Shown one piece after another: positions 7,959-15,958 of a DNA stretch of 64,000 nt. A program made the translations under genes and the position numbers. The DNA comes from UBA7672 sp040398465 (GTDB taxonomy: Bacteria; Pseudomonadota; Alphaproteobacteria; Caulobacterales; Hyphomonadaceae): the NCBI GenBank assembly GCA_040398465.1, contig JBBAUA010000002.1, positions 1 through 64,000 on the forward strand. Direction: 5' to 3'. The notes beneath the pieces are model-generated. The model had not been told where the DNA came from and made no database searches. It was given only the letters and a program-made list of their open reading frames with translations. Every line of letters begins with the position of its first letter. Position 1 is the stretch's first letter.

Positions 7959-9398
7959 ATGCTGGCCGAAGAAGCATCGCGATCATTGCCGGGCTGGGCG
8001 CTTCACCCCGCTACGGCGGTGCTTTTTCTGTTCATGTTGCGCGCTGCGTTTAAAACGCCGCACGCATCGGGACGTTTGCTGATAGCGATCGTCTGGTTGC
8101 GATACGTGATGCAGGCCTACCATGAGCTCACATATATCAATGTTGGGGGCGTCAGCATCAATGCTTTGGCTTCTCTCGGTGTTTGTCTCGTCGGTGGGAT
8201 AGTTCTCTTCCGAAAGTTGCCCGAAATGGGCCGGTTTCCGATCCTGATCCTGCTGATGCTCACCATTGCGGCCAGCGGCCTGATGAATTCCGCGCTGATG
8301 CCTGCTATCGAGACTCTCCTCAAATGGGGATTCTTGGCCGTTGTGCTTCTAGCGACACTCGATTGCATCAAGCGCGACGGGGATGCGCGGATCTTTGGTC
8401 TGCTGCTGTGGGCGTTTGCCCCGATCTTTGTCTATCAGGCGATGTCCGTGGTCCTTGACGTTGGCAAGGCGACCGAGAGTGACGGGTCGGTCAGCTTCAT
8501 TGGCGGGTACAATCACGAGGCTGCGTTCTCTGTCGTCTTGATCACCTGTCTCACCGTCGCCTCACTGGCGCCCCGGCTGAACGTGCTGGCCTGCGTCGCA
8601 CTGGTCGGAGCGTGCTTGGTCGGGGTGGTTCTTGCGAACTACCGCACTGCGCTGATCGCAGCGGTTCCGATCGTGTTCGGCTTCTTTGTGTTCGGCGTCG
8701 CCAACGGCCTTCGGCCCGGCCGGCGAATCGCGGTGAGCATTGTCGGGCTCCTGCTGATGATGACTGCCGCCGTCGCGGGCAGTGCGCTGATGTCTGACCG
8801 TATGTCGGATGTCGGTGTTGTCGCTGAAGAGGGCAGTGCAATCATCAAGTCGCCCGATCAGTTCACGGAGGCGGAACGCAAGCTGTTGTCGGGCCGTGTC
8901 TATCTCTGGAACCAATACATCGAGGAGTATGCCGCAGGCGACGAAAAGCACCTGCTGCTCGGCTACGGCGCGGATTCGTGGGTTGAGCGGTTTGGTCTAT
9001 ACGCCCACAACACGCTGGTATCGTACTTGTTCGAGTTCGGTCTCGTCGGCGCGGCGCTGATCGTCCTCGTCTGGCTGGCCATGATTGTGCGGTCCTTGCG
9101 CGCGCCGGACTGGACCACGCGCGGGCAGCTTCTCGCTGCACATATCGGCTTCATCCTGCTCAACATGGCGACCATGCCGTTCTGGCTGATCGAGGGGCTG
9201 ATCTTCTACGGGCTGCTGTGCGGCTACACGGTGGCTGTCACATCTGCGTCGCCGAGCCCCTATCGGTTGCAGCCAGTCGGCATACCGCGCCCCACGGCGG
9301 ACAACCCGGCGGCAGTGCTCGCGCGCATGCGCCGTGAACGCCGCTATGCCCAGGCAAAAGGCGAGTCGCCCGCCGGATCGCTGGAAGGCAACTCATGA
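7959..9398 (+). CDS. O-antigen ligase/polymerase-like membrane protein (Wzy)
   Basis: A 479-residue polytopic protein with around ten hydrophobic segments and a larger hydrophilic loop (about residues 280-350), the layout of Wzy/WaaL-type enzymes. The loop holds the segment LSGRVYLWNQYIEEY, followed by GYGADSWVERFGLYAHNTLVSYLFEFG. The pattern of Arg/Trp then GYG...HN is characteristic of O-antigen ligase/polymerase family proteins. It would polymerise flipped repeat units in the periplasm. ATG 7959 has AGGA a few bases upstream. Its stop overlaps the next glycosyltransferase start (ATGA), so the two are translationally coupled. Sequence alone cannot separate polymerase from ligase; the surrounding Wzx/Wza/Wzc genes favour polymerase. 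Confidence 0.85.
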   Translation: MLAEEASRSLPGWALHPATAVLFLFMLRAAFKTPHASGRLLIAIVWLRYVMQAYHELTYINVGGVSINALASLGVCLVGGIVLFRKLPEMGRFPILILLMLTIAASGLMNSALMPAIETLLKWGFLAVVLLATLDCIKRDGDARIFGLLLWAFAPIFVYQAMSVVLDVGKATESDGSVSFIGGYNHEAAFSVVLITCLTVASLAPRLNVLACVALVGACLVGVVLANYRTALIAAVPIVFGFFVFGVANGLRPGRRIAVSIVGLLLMMTAAVAGSALMSDRMSDVGVVAEEGSAIIKSPDQFTEAERKLLSGRVYLWNQYIEEYAAGDEKHLLLGYGADSWVERFGLYAHNTLVSYLFEFGLVGAALIVLVWLAMIVRSLRAPDWTTRGQLLAAHIGFILLNMATMPFWLIEGLIFYGLLCGYTVAVTSASPSPYRLQPVGIPRPTADNPAAVLARMRRERRYAQAKGESPAGSLEGNS

Positions 9399-10537
9399 AA
9401 ATCTGCGCCATAGGCCTGCGTGGCATTCCCGACGTGATGGGGGGTATCGAGACCCATTGCGAGAACCTCTACACCCGCCTCGCCAAGCTGGACGACAAGC
9501 TCGACATTACGGTCATCGGCCGTAGCGGCTATGCCCAGTCAGGCACGCACGGCAAGGTTCGTGTGGTGTCGCTGTGGGCGCCGAAACGCAAGGCGCTTGA
9601 GACCCTGGTCCACACGCCGCTGGCAATCCTGTACGCGCGCCTGTTTCTGCACCCCGAAGTGATCCACCTCCACGCCATTGGCCCGGGCTTCTTCGCGCCC
9701 TTGGCGCGCCTGCTTGGGTTCCGCGTCATCGGCACGCACCACGCCACCGACTATGACCGTCCGAAATGGGGACGCTTCGGCAAGTGGTTCCTGAAGGCCG
9801 GCGAAGGCATGATGGCGCGCTTCTCGGAGGAGATGATCTGCGTCAGCCACATCATCGAAAACCGGATGGCGAGCGAACATCCCGAACGCCGCGACCGGTT
9901 CGTTACCATTCACAACGGCGCCCCGCCGCCGACAGCGATTGCCGAAGACGACTCCGAACTGCTTGACGCGCTCGGCGTCGCGCCAAAATCCTACATCCTC
10001 TGTGTCGGCCGCCTCGATCCCACCAAAGGCTTCCACGATCTCGTCGCTGCCTATGGAAAAGCGCGGCCTGCAGGCATGAAGCTTCTTGTCGTCGGAGGCT
10101 CGATGGGCAGCGACGAATACGCCGCCGAGCTGCAACGCAACGCGCCAGAAGGCGTGGTCTTCGCGGGCATGCGGACGGCGAAAGAGTGCGCGCTGCTTTA
10201 CCGGCACGCGGGTCTGTTTGTTCACCCGTCCTATCTCGAAGGCTTCCCGCTTGTCCTGCTCGAAGCCGTCGCTGCGGACGCGCCGATCCTCGTGTCGGAC
10301 ATCCCCGAACATCTCGAACTGGGTCTGGATCCCAACAGCTACTATCCCAAGGGCGATGTAACCGCGCTTGCCTCAAAGCTGCTGGCGGATGCGGAGACAT
10401 ATCGCTGCACGCGACGCGCCTACATTCTTGAGGAGAATGACTGGGACGCGATTGCTCGCCGCCATCGCGACATCATCATGCGGCCGGCTGGGGCGCCTCG
10501 GCGGCCGATGGCTGCGGGCGCGCCGCGTCCGTCCTGA
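9395..10537 (+). CDS. Family 4 glycosyltransferase (GT-B)
   Basis: A 380-residue GT-B glycosyltransferase. The N-terminal domain has the glycine-rich loop GLRGIPDVMGGIETHCENL, typical of GT4 enzymes. The C-terminal Glycos_transf_1 domain has YILCVGRLDPTKGFHDLV and the E-x7-E motif in YLEGFPLVLLEAVAA. It is coupled to the polymerase gene by a 4-bp ATGA overlap, with GGAAGG about 6 nt before the start. It probably acts on the same lipid-linked intermediate. Its 3' end overlaps the convergent glycosyltransferase gene by 62 bp; both C-terminal tails there are low-complexity (Ala/Pro/Arg). Confidence 0.92.
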   Translation: MKICAIGLRGIPDVMGGIETHCENLYTRLAKLDDKLDITVIGRSGYAQSGTHGKVRVVSLWAPKRKALETLVHTPLAILYARLFLHPEVIHLHAIGPGFFAPLARLLGFRVIGTHHATDYDRPKWGRFGKWFLKAGEGMMARFSEEMICVSHIIENRMASEHPERRDRFVTIHNGAPPPTAIAEDDSELLDALGVAPKSYILCVGRLDPTKGFHDLVAAYGKARPAGMKLLVVGGSMGSDEYAAELQRNAPEGVVFAGMRTAKECALLYRHAGLFVHPSYLEGFPLVLLEAVAADAPILVSDIPEHLELGLDPNSYYPKGDVTALASKLLADAETYRCTRRAYILEENDWDAIARRHRDIIMRPAGAPRRPMAAGAPRPS

Positions 10538-11684
10538 GCCGTCCGGTGCTATCGCAAACCGCAGCGATCAGTGACCAGTAGCGCTCAGTAATCGGAGCCA
10601 GCCCGTAAGCCGCCATCCGAAGTCGCGCGCGTTGCCCATATTCGCGCCGCATCTGCTCATCGCTCATCTGCTCAAGCGCTCGCGCCAGCGCCGTAGGCTG
10701 ACCCACCGGCGCCATCAGGCCGTGACGCGCCGAATAGACATCGCGCGCCCCAGTCGCCTGCGCTTCATCGAGCAGTTCGGCGGGTCCTGACGGACAGTCG
10801 GTCGCCACGACTGGCACGCCGAGCGCCATCGCTTCGGCTAGCGCGTTGGGAAAGCCTTCACAATGAGACGCTGTGACAAACAGGTCAGCCCGGCTCACCA
10901 CCGCAAACGGATTGCGGACATAGCCGCCGAACTTCACCCACTCTTTGAGACCGTACGAGTCTACCTTCGCCGCCAGCGCCTCGCGCTCCGGCCCGTCGCC
11001 CAGGATCACCAGCGGCATCGCCGGGCGAGCGATTGCGTACGCGTCGATCAGGTCGGCGAACCCCTTCGAGTCCACCAGTCGCCCGACACTCACGATGAAG
11101 CGTGGGGGCAGGGCGATTTCCGCCGCCGCCTGTCCGTCGCGCTGGATCCTGTCCATGTCGTACGGGTTGGGGATGCTGGTCACGCGATCTGCCCGCACGC
11201 CGAATTCCTCGATCAGGTCGAGCTTCACGCCTTCCGATACCGCGATGACATGGTTGGCTCGCGGATAGGTGAGCCGCGGGACAGCCTTCGATGCCCAGAC
11301 GCGCCAGCCTTTCCGCTTGCCCTCGAGATGCGTGGACAGCTGCGCCCGCTCGCTGATCACCACGGGCAGGCCAAGCGTCCGCGCTGCAATCACCGCAGCA
11401 ACGTTTGCGCGCACGAGAAAGCTCACCACCATTTCCGGCGCAATCTCTTTCAGGAGCCGCCGGAGGCCGGAAATGCTGGGCGTGAGACGCCCGCCGCAAT
11501 CCATCCGATGTACCGTCACGAAGGGAGGTGGCGTCCGGTGCTCCTCTTCCTTGTCAAGCAGCACGAGATGTACATCCCACGCGTCCGGAGGCGTATTCTC
11601 AAGCACGGTCGTAAGCACGCGCTCGGCGCCGCCCGGCCCGAGCGAGTTGATCACGAAAGCGATGCGCCGCCGTCCCTCGCTCAT
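10476..11684 (-). CDS. Family 4 glycosyltransferase (GT-B)
   Basis: A 402-residue GT-B enzyme. The N-terminus reads IAFVINSLGPGGAERVL, the GPGGAE loop common in GT4 enzymes of capsule and lipopolysaccharide pathways. The C-terminal domain has FIVSVGRLVDSKGFADLI and the E-x7-E motif within HCEGFPNALAEAMALG. The start codon overlaps the stop of the beta-helix gene upstream (11681-11684, ATGA), so both are one operon on the minus strand. The last 20 or so codons lie antisense to the end of the 9395-10537 gene. Donor sugar is unknown. Confidence 0.92.
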   Translation of the reverse strand: MSEGRRRIAFVINSLGPGGAERVLTTVLENTPPDAWDVHLVLLDKEEEHRTPPPFVTVHRMDCGGRLTPSISGLRRLLKEIAPEMVVSFLVRANVAAVIAARTLGLPVVISERAQLSTHLEGKRKGWRVWASKAVPRLTYPRANHVIAVSEGVKLDLIEEFGVRADRVTSIPNPYDMDRIQRDGQAAAEIALPPRFIVSVGRLVDSKGFADLIDAYAIARPAMPLVILGDGPEREALAAKVDSYGLKEWVKFGGYVRNPFAVVSRADLFVTASHCEGFPNALAEAMALGVPVVATDCPSGPAELLDEAQATGARDVYSARHGLMAPVGQPTALARALEQMSDEQMRREYGQRARLRMAAYGLAPITERYWSLIAAVCDSTGRLRTDAARPQPSAAEAPQPAA

Positions 11685-12577
11685 TCGCGCCGGCCCTTCA
11701 GATAGCCTGGCGGCACAGGCGCTTCGGTCGGCGTCCAGAAGCTGCTACGACCGCGGTCGAACGGATCGCTCTGCAAACGCCGCATGCGCAGCGGGACATC
11801 GTCCGCGCGCTCGACCAGCGACTCCGGCGGGTCCCGCGACAGGTCTTCCCACCGGTCGCCGACCTCGCCGAACAGGCAATTGTAATACTCGAACCGCACC
11901 TCGCCATCCTCTCCGCCGAACCAGATGGCCGTGTGTCCGCGATTGGCCAGCACGATGCTGTTCGCGATCACCAACCGCGCGCCGCCCCATACGCGAATGG
12001 ACCTGTGCCCCGAAGCGATGAACACGCCGTCCATCCGCACATCGCCCTTGTTGTCCAGCCCGGATTCCTCGCTGCCGATCAAGAGGGCGCGGCGCACATT
12101 CAACGGACCATTGCCTTGCTCGACACTGATCGCCTCGTTGTTGGCGGCCTTGTAGTCGGGAATGGGCCCTCGGCCCTTGAGATCGATCCAGGCATTGCTC
12201 AGCCAGGTCTGCCCGCGCGTCGGCGTCTTCTGGCCGAGGATCAGGCCGGCGCCGAAAATGTCCTTGGCCTGCCTGTCTGTGAAGACGAAATCCTTGATGA
12301 GTACCTCGCCGGTTCCGTCCAGCGACACGCCATACTTGCGGCCACTGACAACCAGGCCCACCACCGCGGCGTCCCCGCCAGACAGCGCCAGCCCGCGCGC
12401 ATTGTTGCCAGCCGGACCTGCCCGCAGCCCCGTATGCAGGGCGTCTCGCGCAGCTGCGCGTTGCATTAGCCCGGCCTCAAACGCCGATTCACGCTCCGCC
12501 TGCAACCGGCCGCCGGGCTGCGCCAGCGCTGCAGCGCTTGCCAGAAGTCCCACACATGCAGCCAGTGCCCAACGCAT
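11681..12577 (-). CDS. Exported protein of the polysaccharide locus, probable right-handed beta-helix
   Basis: A 298-residue protein with a Sec signal peptide (residues 1-20, cleavage after ALAQ or near). The mature part shows short repeating strands with small and Asn/Gly turns: VVGLVVSGRKYGVSLDG, VLIKDFVFTD, VRMDGVFIASGHRSIRVWG, LVIANSIVLANRGHTAIWFG. This rhythm is that of parallel beta-helix proteins (polysaccharide lyases, hydrolases, epimerases). I do not recognise a named family or a clear catalytic site. It is operonic with a glycosyltransferase (4-bp overlap), which suggests that it acts on the exported polymer, as a modifier or depolymerase. That role is inference. Confidence 0.6.
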   Translation of the reverse strand: MRWALAACVGLLASAAALAQPGGRLQAERESAFEAGLMQRAAARDALHTGLRAGPAGNNARGLALSGGDAAVVGLVVSGRKYGVSLDGTGEVLIKDFVFTDRQAKDIFGAGLILGQKTPTRGQTWLSNAWIDLKGRGPIPDYKAANNEAISVEQGNGPLNVRRALLIGSEESGLDNKGDVRMDGVFIASGHRSIRVWGGARLVIANSIVLANRGHTAIWFGGEDGEVRFEYYNCLFGEVGDRWEDLSRDPPESLVERADDVPLRMRRLQSDPFDRGRSSFWTPTEAPVPPGYLKGRRE

Positions 12578-12657
12578 CGCCGTTCCAGTTTCGCTCCGCC
12601 ATCCGTCTCAGAACTAGACCTGCCAGCCGCCGGGTCAACGCCGCATGAACAGGCTGC

Positions 12658-14478
12658 TCAGGTCTCGCGGCCTACCGGATAAAGCAGGTACCGTTGATCG
12701 TAGAACGGGCTGCGCTCGTAGAAAAATTGTAGCCGGCGCAAGGGAGACGCCGCAAACGCCGCATCCTCAGCCAGCCGCTTCTCGAACTCCGCCTTCAGCT
12801 GCGGATCGCCAGCCAACATCTGCTCGGCCATCGGGGCGATGGCGTAGGGCTCCATATACTCAACTCGCGAGAGAATCTCAGCGAAGAACCCCCACGCGAA
12901 GAACGAGTCCTCGCTGCCAGGCTCCAGCAGGTAGGCAGCCAATGCGCCGAGCGGCTGGTCGGTCGATACCCGGACGGATCCGGGCGGATACGTCTCCGTC
13001 CGCCGCTCCTTCGTCATGCCTGTCGGCGCATAGGTCATGCGGCCCTCGGACAGCCCGGCATTCCGAAAGCCGTCGAGGCGGATCATCTCGACATCGACCG
13101 CCTTCGCCTCGGCGATTGTCTCCACCTTGATCCCGTGCAGCTTCAACTTGGCGATCACATCGGGCTTGGTCGAAGGCACCCAGTAGGCCTTTGCAACATC
13201 GAGCTGCAGTGATGGCTCCGAGCCGTAGATCGGAACCGGAACTGCCGGCCCCGGCCGGCCGAGGTAGCGCGACACTTTTCCCCCCGACGCGGGCGAGTCC
13301 GTTTGCTCTGAGGCTACGCTGAGGAAGGCGAGCGTGCCCACCGGGTCCTCTTTCGTTTTCCAGTTTGCGTCCAACGTATTCGGCCGCGCCGCGCGATCCG
13401 TCGCGATGGCGGCCTTCAGCGACTTTGTCTCGTGCGCCAGCGTGTTGAGCGTCTGCTCGAGAAGTACATACGTGCCTAGCACGCGCTGTCGGTATGGCTT
13501 CAGGGAATGGTTCTCCACCAGAACGGTGGGCACGCGCCGTAAGTCGCCATACGCATGAGAGAAGCGCGCCGCGAACGCCATGAAGTCGACGCCTTGTGGC
13601 AGGTCGCCCTCGTCGCGCACGAAGATCATGGGGCCGGGAATGTGCCCGTTCGCCTTAAGCGCGGCGTCCGCCCTCGGGCGATAGACGTCGTTCAGCCACT
13701 TCCCGATTGCGGGGCTGTCTGCATAGAGCCCATCCCACCCATCGAACCAGTAGGTCACGTCGTACTGGTAATCGAGGCCATCGGTTACGTGCAGGTCGAT
13801 GTAGAAGTCCGGATCGTACTTCGCGATCAGGCCGAGCAGCGCCTGCATCTCCGGCGCCTCGGCCTTCATGAAGTCGCGGTTGAGGTTGAGATTCTGAGCC
13901 GTGTTGCGCCAGCCCATCTCCTTAGGCCCGCGCTGGTTCGGCCGGCTGTGCGGCGTGGATCGTTGATGGCCATCTGCATTAAGGGCGGGGATGAATACAA
14001 CATTGACCTTGTCGAGTAGGCTGTCCTTTCCCTTGAACAGCATGTCGCGGATCAACATCAGCATTGCGTCCTTCCCGTCGATTTCGCCGGAATGGATGCC
14101 TGCCTGCACGAGGAACACGGGCTTCGCCTCCTGCAGTTTCGCGCCGTCCTTGGTCAGGATCACCGCCGCCATCTGTCGGCCCTGCGGCGTTGTGCCGAAC
14201 GTCTCAATGCGCATCAGCTTCGATTGCGCATCCATGCGCTGCAGGAAGGCCAGCGTTTCTTCATAGTCGGGCGTCGCGGTCAGGTCCGTCTTTTCCGAAG
14301 GCGTGATCCACGGATCGTTCGCCAGCGCGATAAGCTTCTCGCTCGCCCCGCTCCACGGCAACGGCGGCGGCAGGAAAGACTCCGGATCGAGTGTGGGCTT
14401 CTGGGCCATGGCGACAGCTCCGCTGAAGGCGAGGGCGGCAAGCAGCGCGATGCCGCAAAGGGCGCGCGTCTTCGTCAT
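12658..14478 (-). CDS. M14-family zinc carboxypeptidase, exported
   Basis: A 606-residue exported metallopeptidase. The M14 zinc site starts with HSGEIDGKD (His and Glu ligands), and the third His is probably in YIDLHVTDG. NLNRDFMKAEAPE matches the Asn-Arg substrate carboxylate-binding segment of the family. The C-terminal third is a separate domain with no motif I recognise. ATG 14478 was chosen because it opens directly into a signal peptide (about residues 1-25, ending in AMAQ); the longer frame to 14550 would bury it behind 24 residues. It is divergent from the M28 peptidase with only 85 bp between starts. It likely removes C-terminal residues from extracellular peptides or peptidoglycan peptides. 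Confidence 0.85.
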   Translation of the reverse strand: MTKTRALCGIALLAALAFSGAVAMAQKPTLDPESFLPPPLPWSGASEKLIALANDPWITPSEKTDLTATPDYEETLAFLQRMDAQSKLMRIETFGTTPQGRQMAAVILTKDGAKLQEAKPVFLVQAGIHSGEIDGKDAMLMLIRDMLFKGKDSLLDKVNVVFIPALNADGHQRSTPHSRPNQRGPKEMGWRNTAQNLNLNRDFMKAEAPEMQALLGLIAKYDPDFYIDLHVTDGLDYQYDVTYWFDGWDGLYADSPAIGKWLNDVYRPRADAALKANGHIPGPMIFVRDEGDLPQGVDFMAFAARFSHAYGDLRRVPTVLVENHSLKPYRQRVLGTYVLLEQTLNTLAHETKSLKAAIATDRAARPNTLDANWKTKEDPVGTLAFLSVASEQTDSPASGGKVSRYLGRPGPAVPVPIYGSEPSLQLDVAKAYWVPSTKPDVIAKLKLHGIKVETIAEAKAVDVEMIRLDGFRNAGLSEGRMTYAPTGMTKERRTETYPPGSVRVSTDQPLGALAAYLLEPGSEDSFFAWGFFAEILSRVEYMEPYAIAPMAEQMLAGDPQLKAEFEKRLAEDAAFAASPLRRLQFFYERSPFYDQRYLLYPVGRET

Positions 14479-14563
14479 TTCTATCCACAGCCTAGCCGCA
14501 ACACTTGTCACCCGTTCTAGCATCAGCCAAGCATCGCTGCGCAAGCTCACCTGAAGGGTCTAC

Positions 14564-15949
14564 ATGAAAGCCGTCCTGGGATATCTGTCGGCTGCCACGC
14601 TTTTGCTGGGTGGCTGCGCAACGGATGGGCAGTCGCCCGCATCACCGTCGCCAACCGCGTCCGTCCGGTCCGCGCTCGCCTCGGTCTCATCCGACGTCAG
14701 CGAGGCCAGCCTCCGCGGCTATATCGAGAAGATGGTCAGCTTCGGCACGCGCCACACGCTGTCAGACCAGGTCTCCGACACACGGGGCATCGGCGCCGCC
14801 CGCCGCTGGGTTGAATCTGAGTTCCGCAAGATGAGCTCCGACTGCGGCAACTGCCTCGAAGTCATCACGGTGCAGGACACGGTCACGGCCCCGCCTCGCG
14901 TGCCCAATCCCACCGTCGTCGCCAACGCCGTCGCCATCCAGCGTGGAACAGGAGACCCGAACCGCGTCATCATCATCCAGGGCCACCTCGACAGCCGCGT
15001 CACCGACGTAATGAACTTTGCCGCAGATGCGCCCGGTGCAAATGACGACGCTTCGGGCGTCGCCGCCGTTATGGAAGCTGCGCGAATTCTGTCGAAGCGC
15101 AAGTTCGGCGCGACGCTCGTGTTTGCCGCCTTGAGCGGAGAGGAGCAGGGCCTGCATGGCGGCCGCATCCTGGCTGCGCATGCCAAGGCGCAAGGCTGGG
15201 AAGTGCTCGCCGTCCTCAACAATGACATTGTCGGCAACAGCCACGGGATGGCCGCACACATCGACGACCGGGTCCGCGTCTTCTCCGAAGGCGTGCGCTC
15301 CAACGAGTCCGAAGCCATCGCCGCCGCCCGCCGCTCTGTCGGCGGCGAGGTCGACGCCCCCTCCCGCAATCTCGCGCGCTATGTCGACGCCATCGCCGAG
15401 GCCCATCTGCCCAGCTTCGACGTCTCCATGGTCTACCGTCGCGACCGCTTCAGCCGCGGCGGCGACCAGGTGCCGATGGTCGAAGCTGGTTTTCCCGCCG
15501 TGCGCGTGACGGAAGCCGCCGAACACTATCACCGCCAGCACCAGGATCTGCGCACCGAGAACGGCATCGTCTACGGCGACACGATCGAGGGCGTTGACTT
15601 CCCCTATCTCGCGCGTGTGACGAAGCTCAATGCCATGACGATGGCCTCGCTCGCATCCGCCCCACGCCCGCCGCGCGAGGTAAAGATCGACGGCGCCGTC
15701 TCCGCCAACACCACCGTCACCTGGGCCGCCAGTGAAGGCGCCGCCAGCTATATCGTCTGGTGGCGCGAAACCACGTCTCCGGTCTGGCAACACAGCAAGC
15801 TCGTCTCCGGGGCGACCACCACCGTGCTTGAAAACACCGTGATCGACGACTGGTTCTTCGGCGTGCAGGCGGTTTCAGCGGAGGGCTACGCCAGCCCGGT
15901 ACAGTTCGCAGGAGTGGTCGGCGCGTTCTTCCCGCCGGCGGCGAAGTAA
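14564..15949 (+). CDS. M28-family zinc aminopeptidase, lipoprotein
   Basis: A 461-residue lipoprotein: signal peptide with LLGGC lipobox (Cys18). The M28 two-zinc site is visible: IIQGHLDSR (His, Asp), GANDDASGVAA (bridging Asp), SGEEQGLHG (catalytic and ligand Glu), NNDIVGNS (Asp), and the late His in EHYHRQHQDL. A C-terminal segment from about residue 365 (PPREVKIDGAVSANTTVTWA...) looks like a fibronectin type III-like domain. It would release N-terminal amino acids from peptides at the cell surface. Third-position C usage is strong, like its neighbours up to 19.8 kb. Confidence 0.88.
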   Translation: MKAVLGYLSAATLLLGGCATDGQSPASPSPTASVRSALASVSSDVSEASLRGYIEKMVSFGTRHTLSDQVSDTRGIGAARRWVESEFRKMSSDCGNCLEVITVQDTVTAPPRVPNPTVVANAVAIQRGTGDPNRVIIIQGHLDSRVTDVMNFAADAPGANDDASGVAAVMEAARILSKRKFGATLVFAALSGEEQGLHGGRILAAHAKAQGWEVLAVLNNDIVGNSHGMAAHIDDRVRVFSEGVRSNESEAIAAARRSVGGEVDAPSRNLARYVDAIAEAHLPSFDVSMVYRRDRFSRGGDQVPMVEAGFPAVRVTEAAEHYHRQHQDLRTENGIVYGDTIEGVDFPYLARVTKLNAMTMASLASAPRPPREVKIDGAVSANTTVTWAASEGAASYIVWWRETTSPVWQHSKLVSGATTTVLENTVIDDWFFGVQAVSAEGYASPVQFAGVVGAFFPPAAK

Positions 15950-15958
15950 GGGTCTCGG

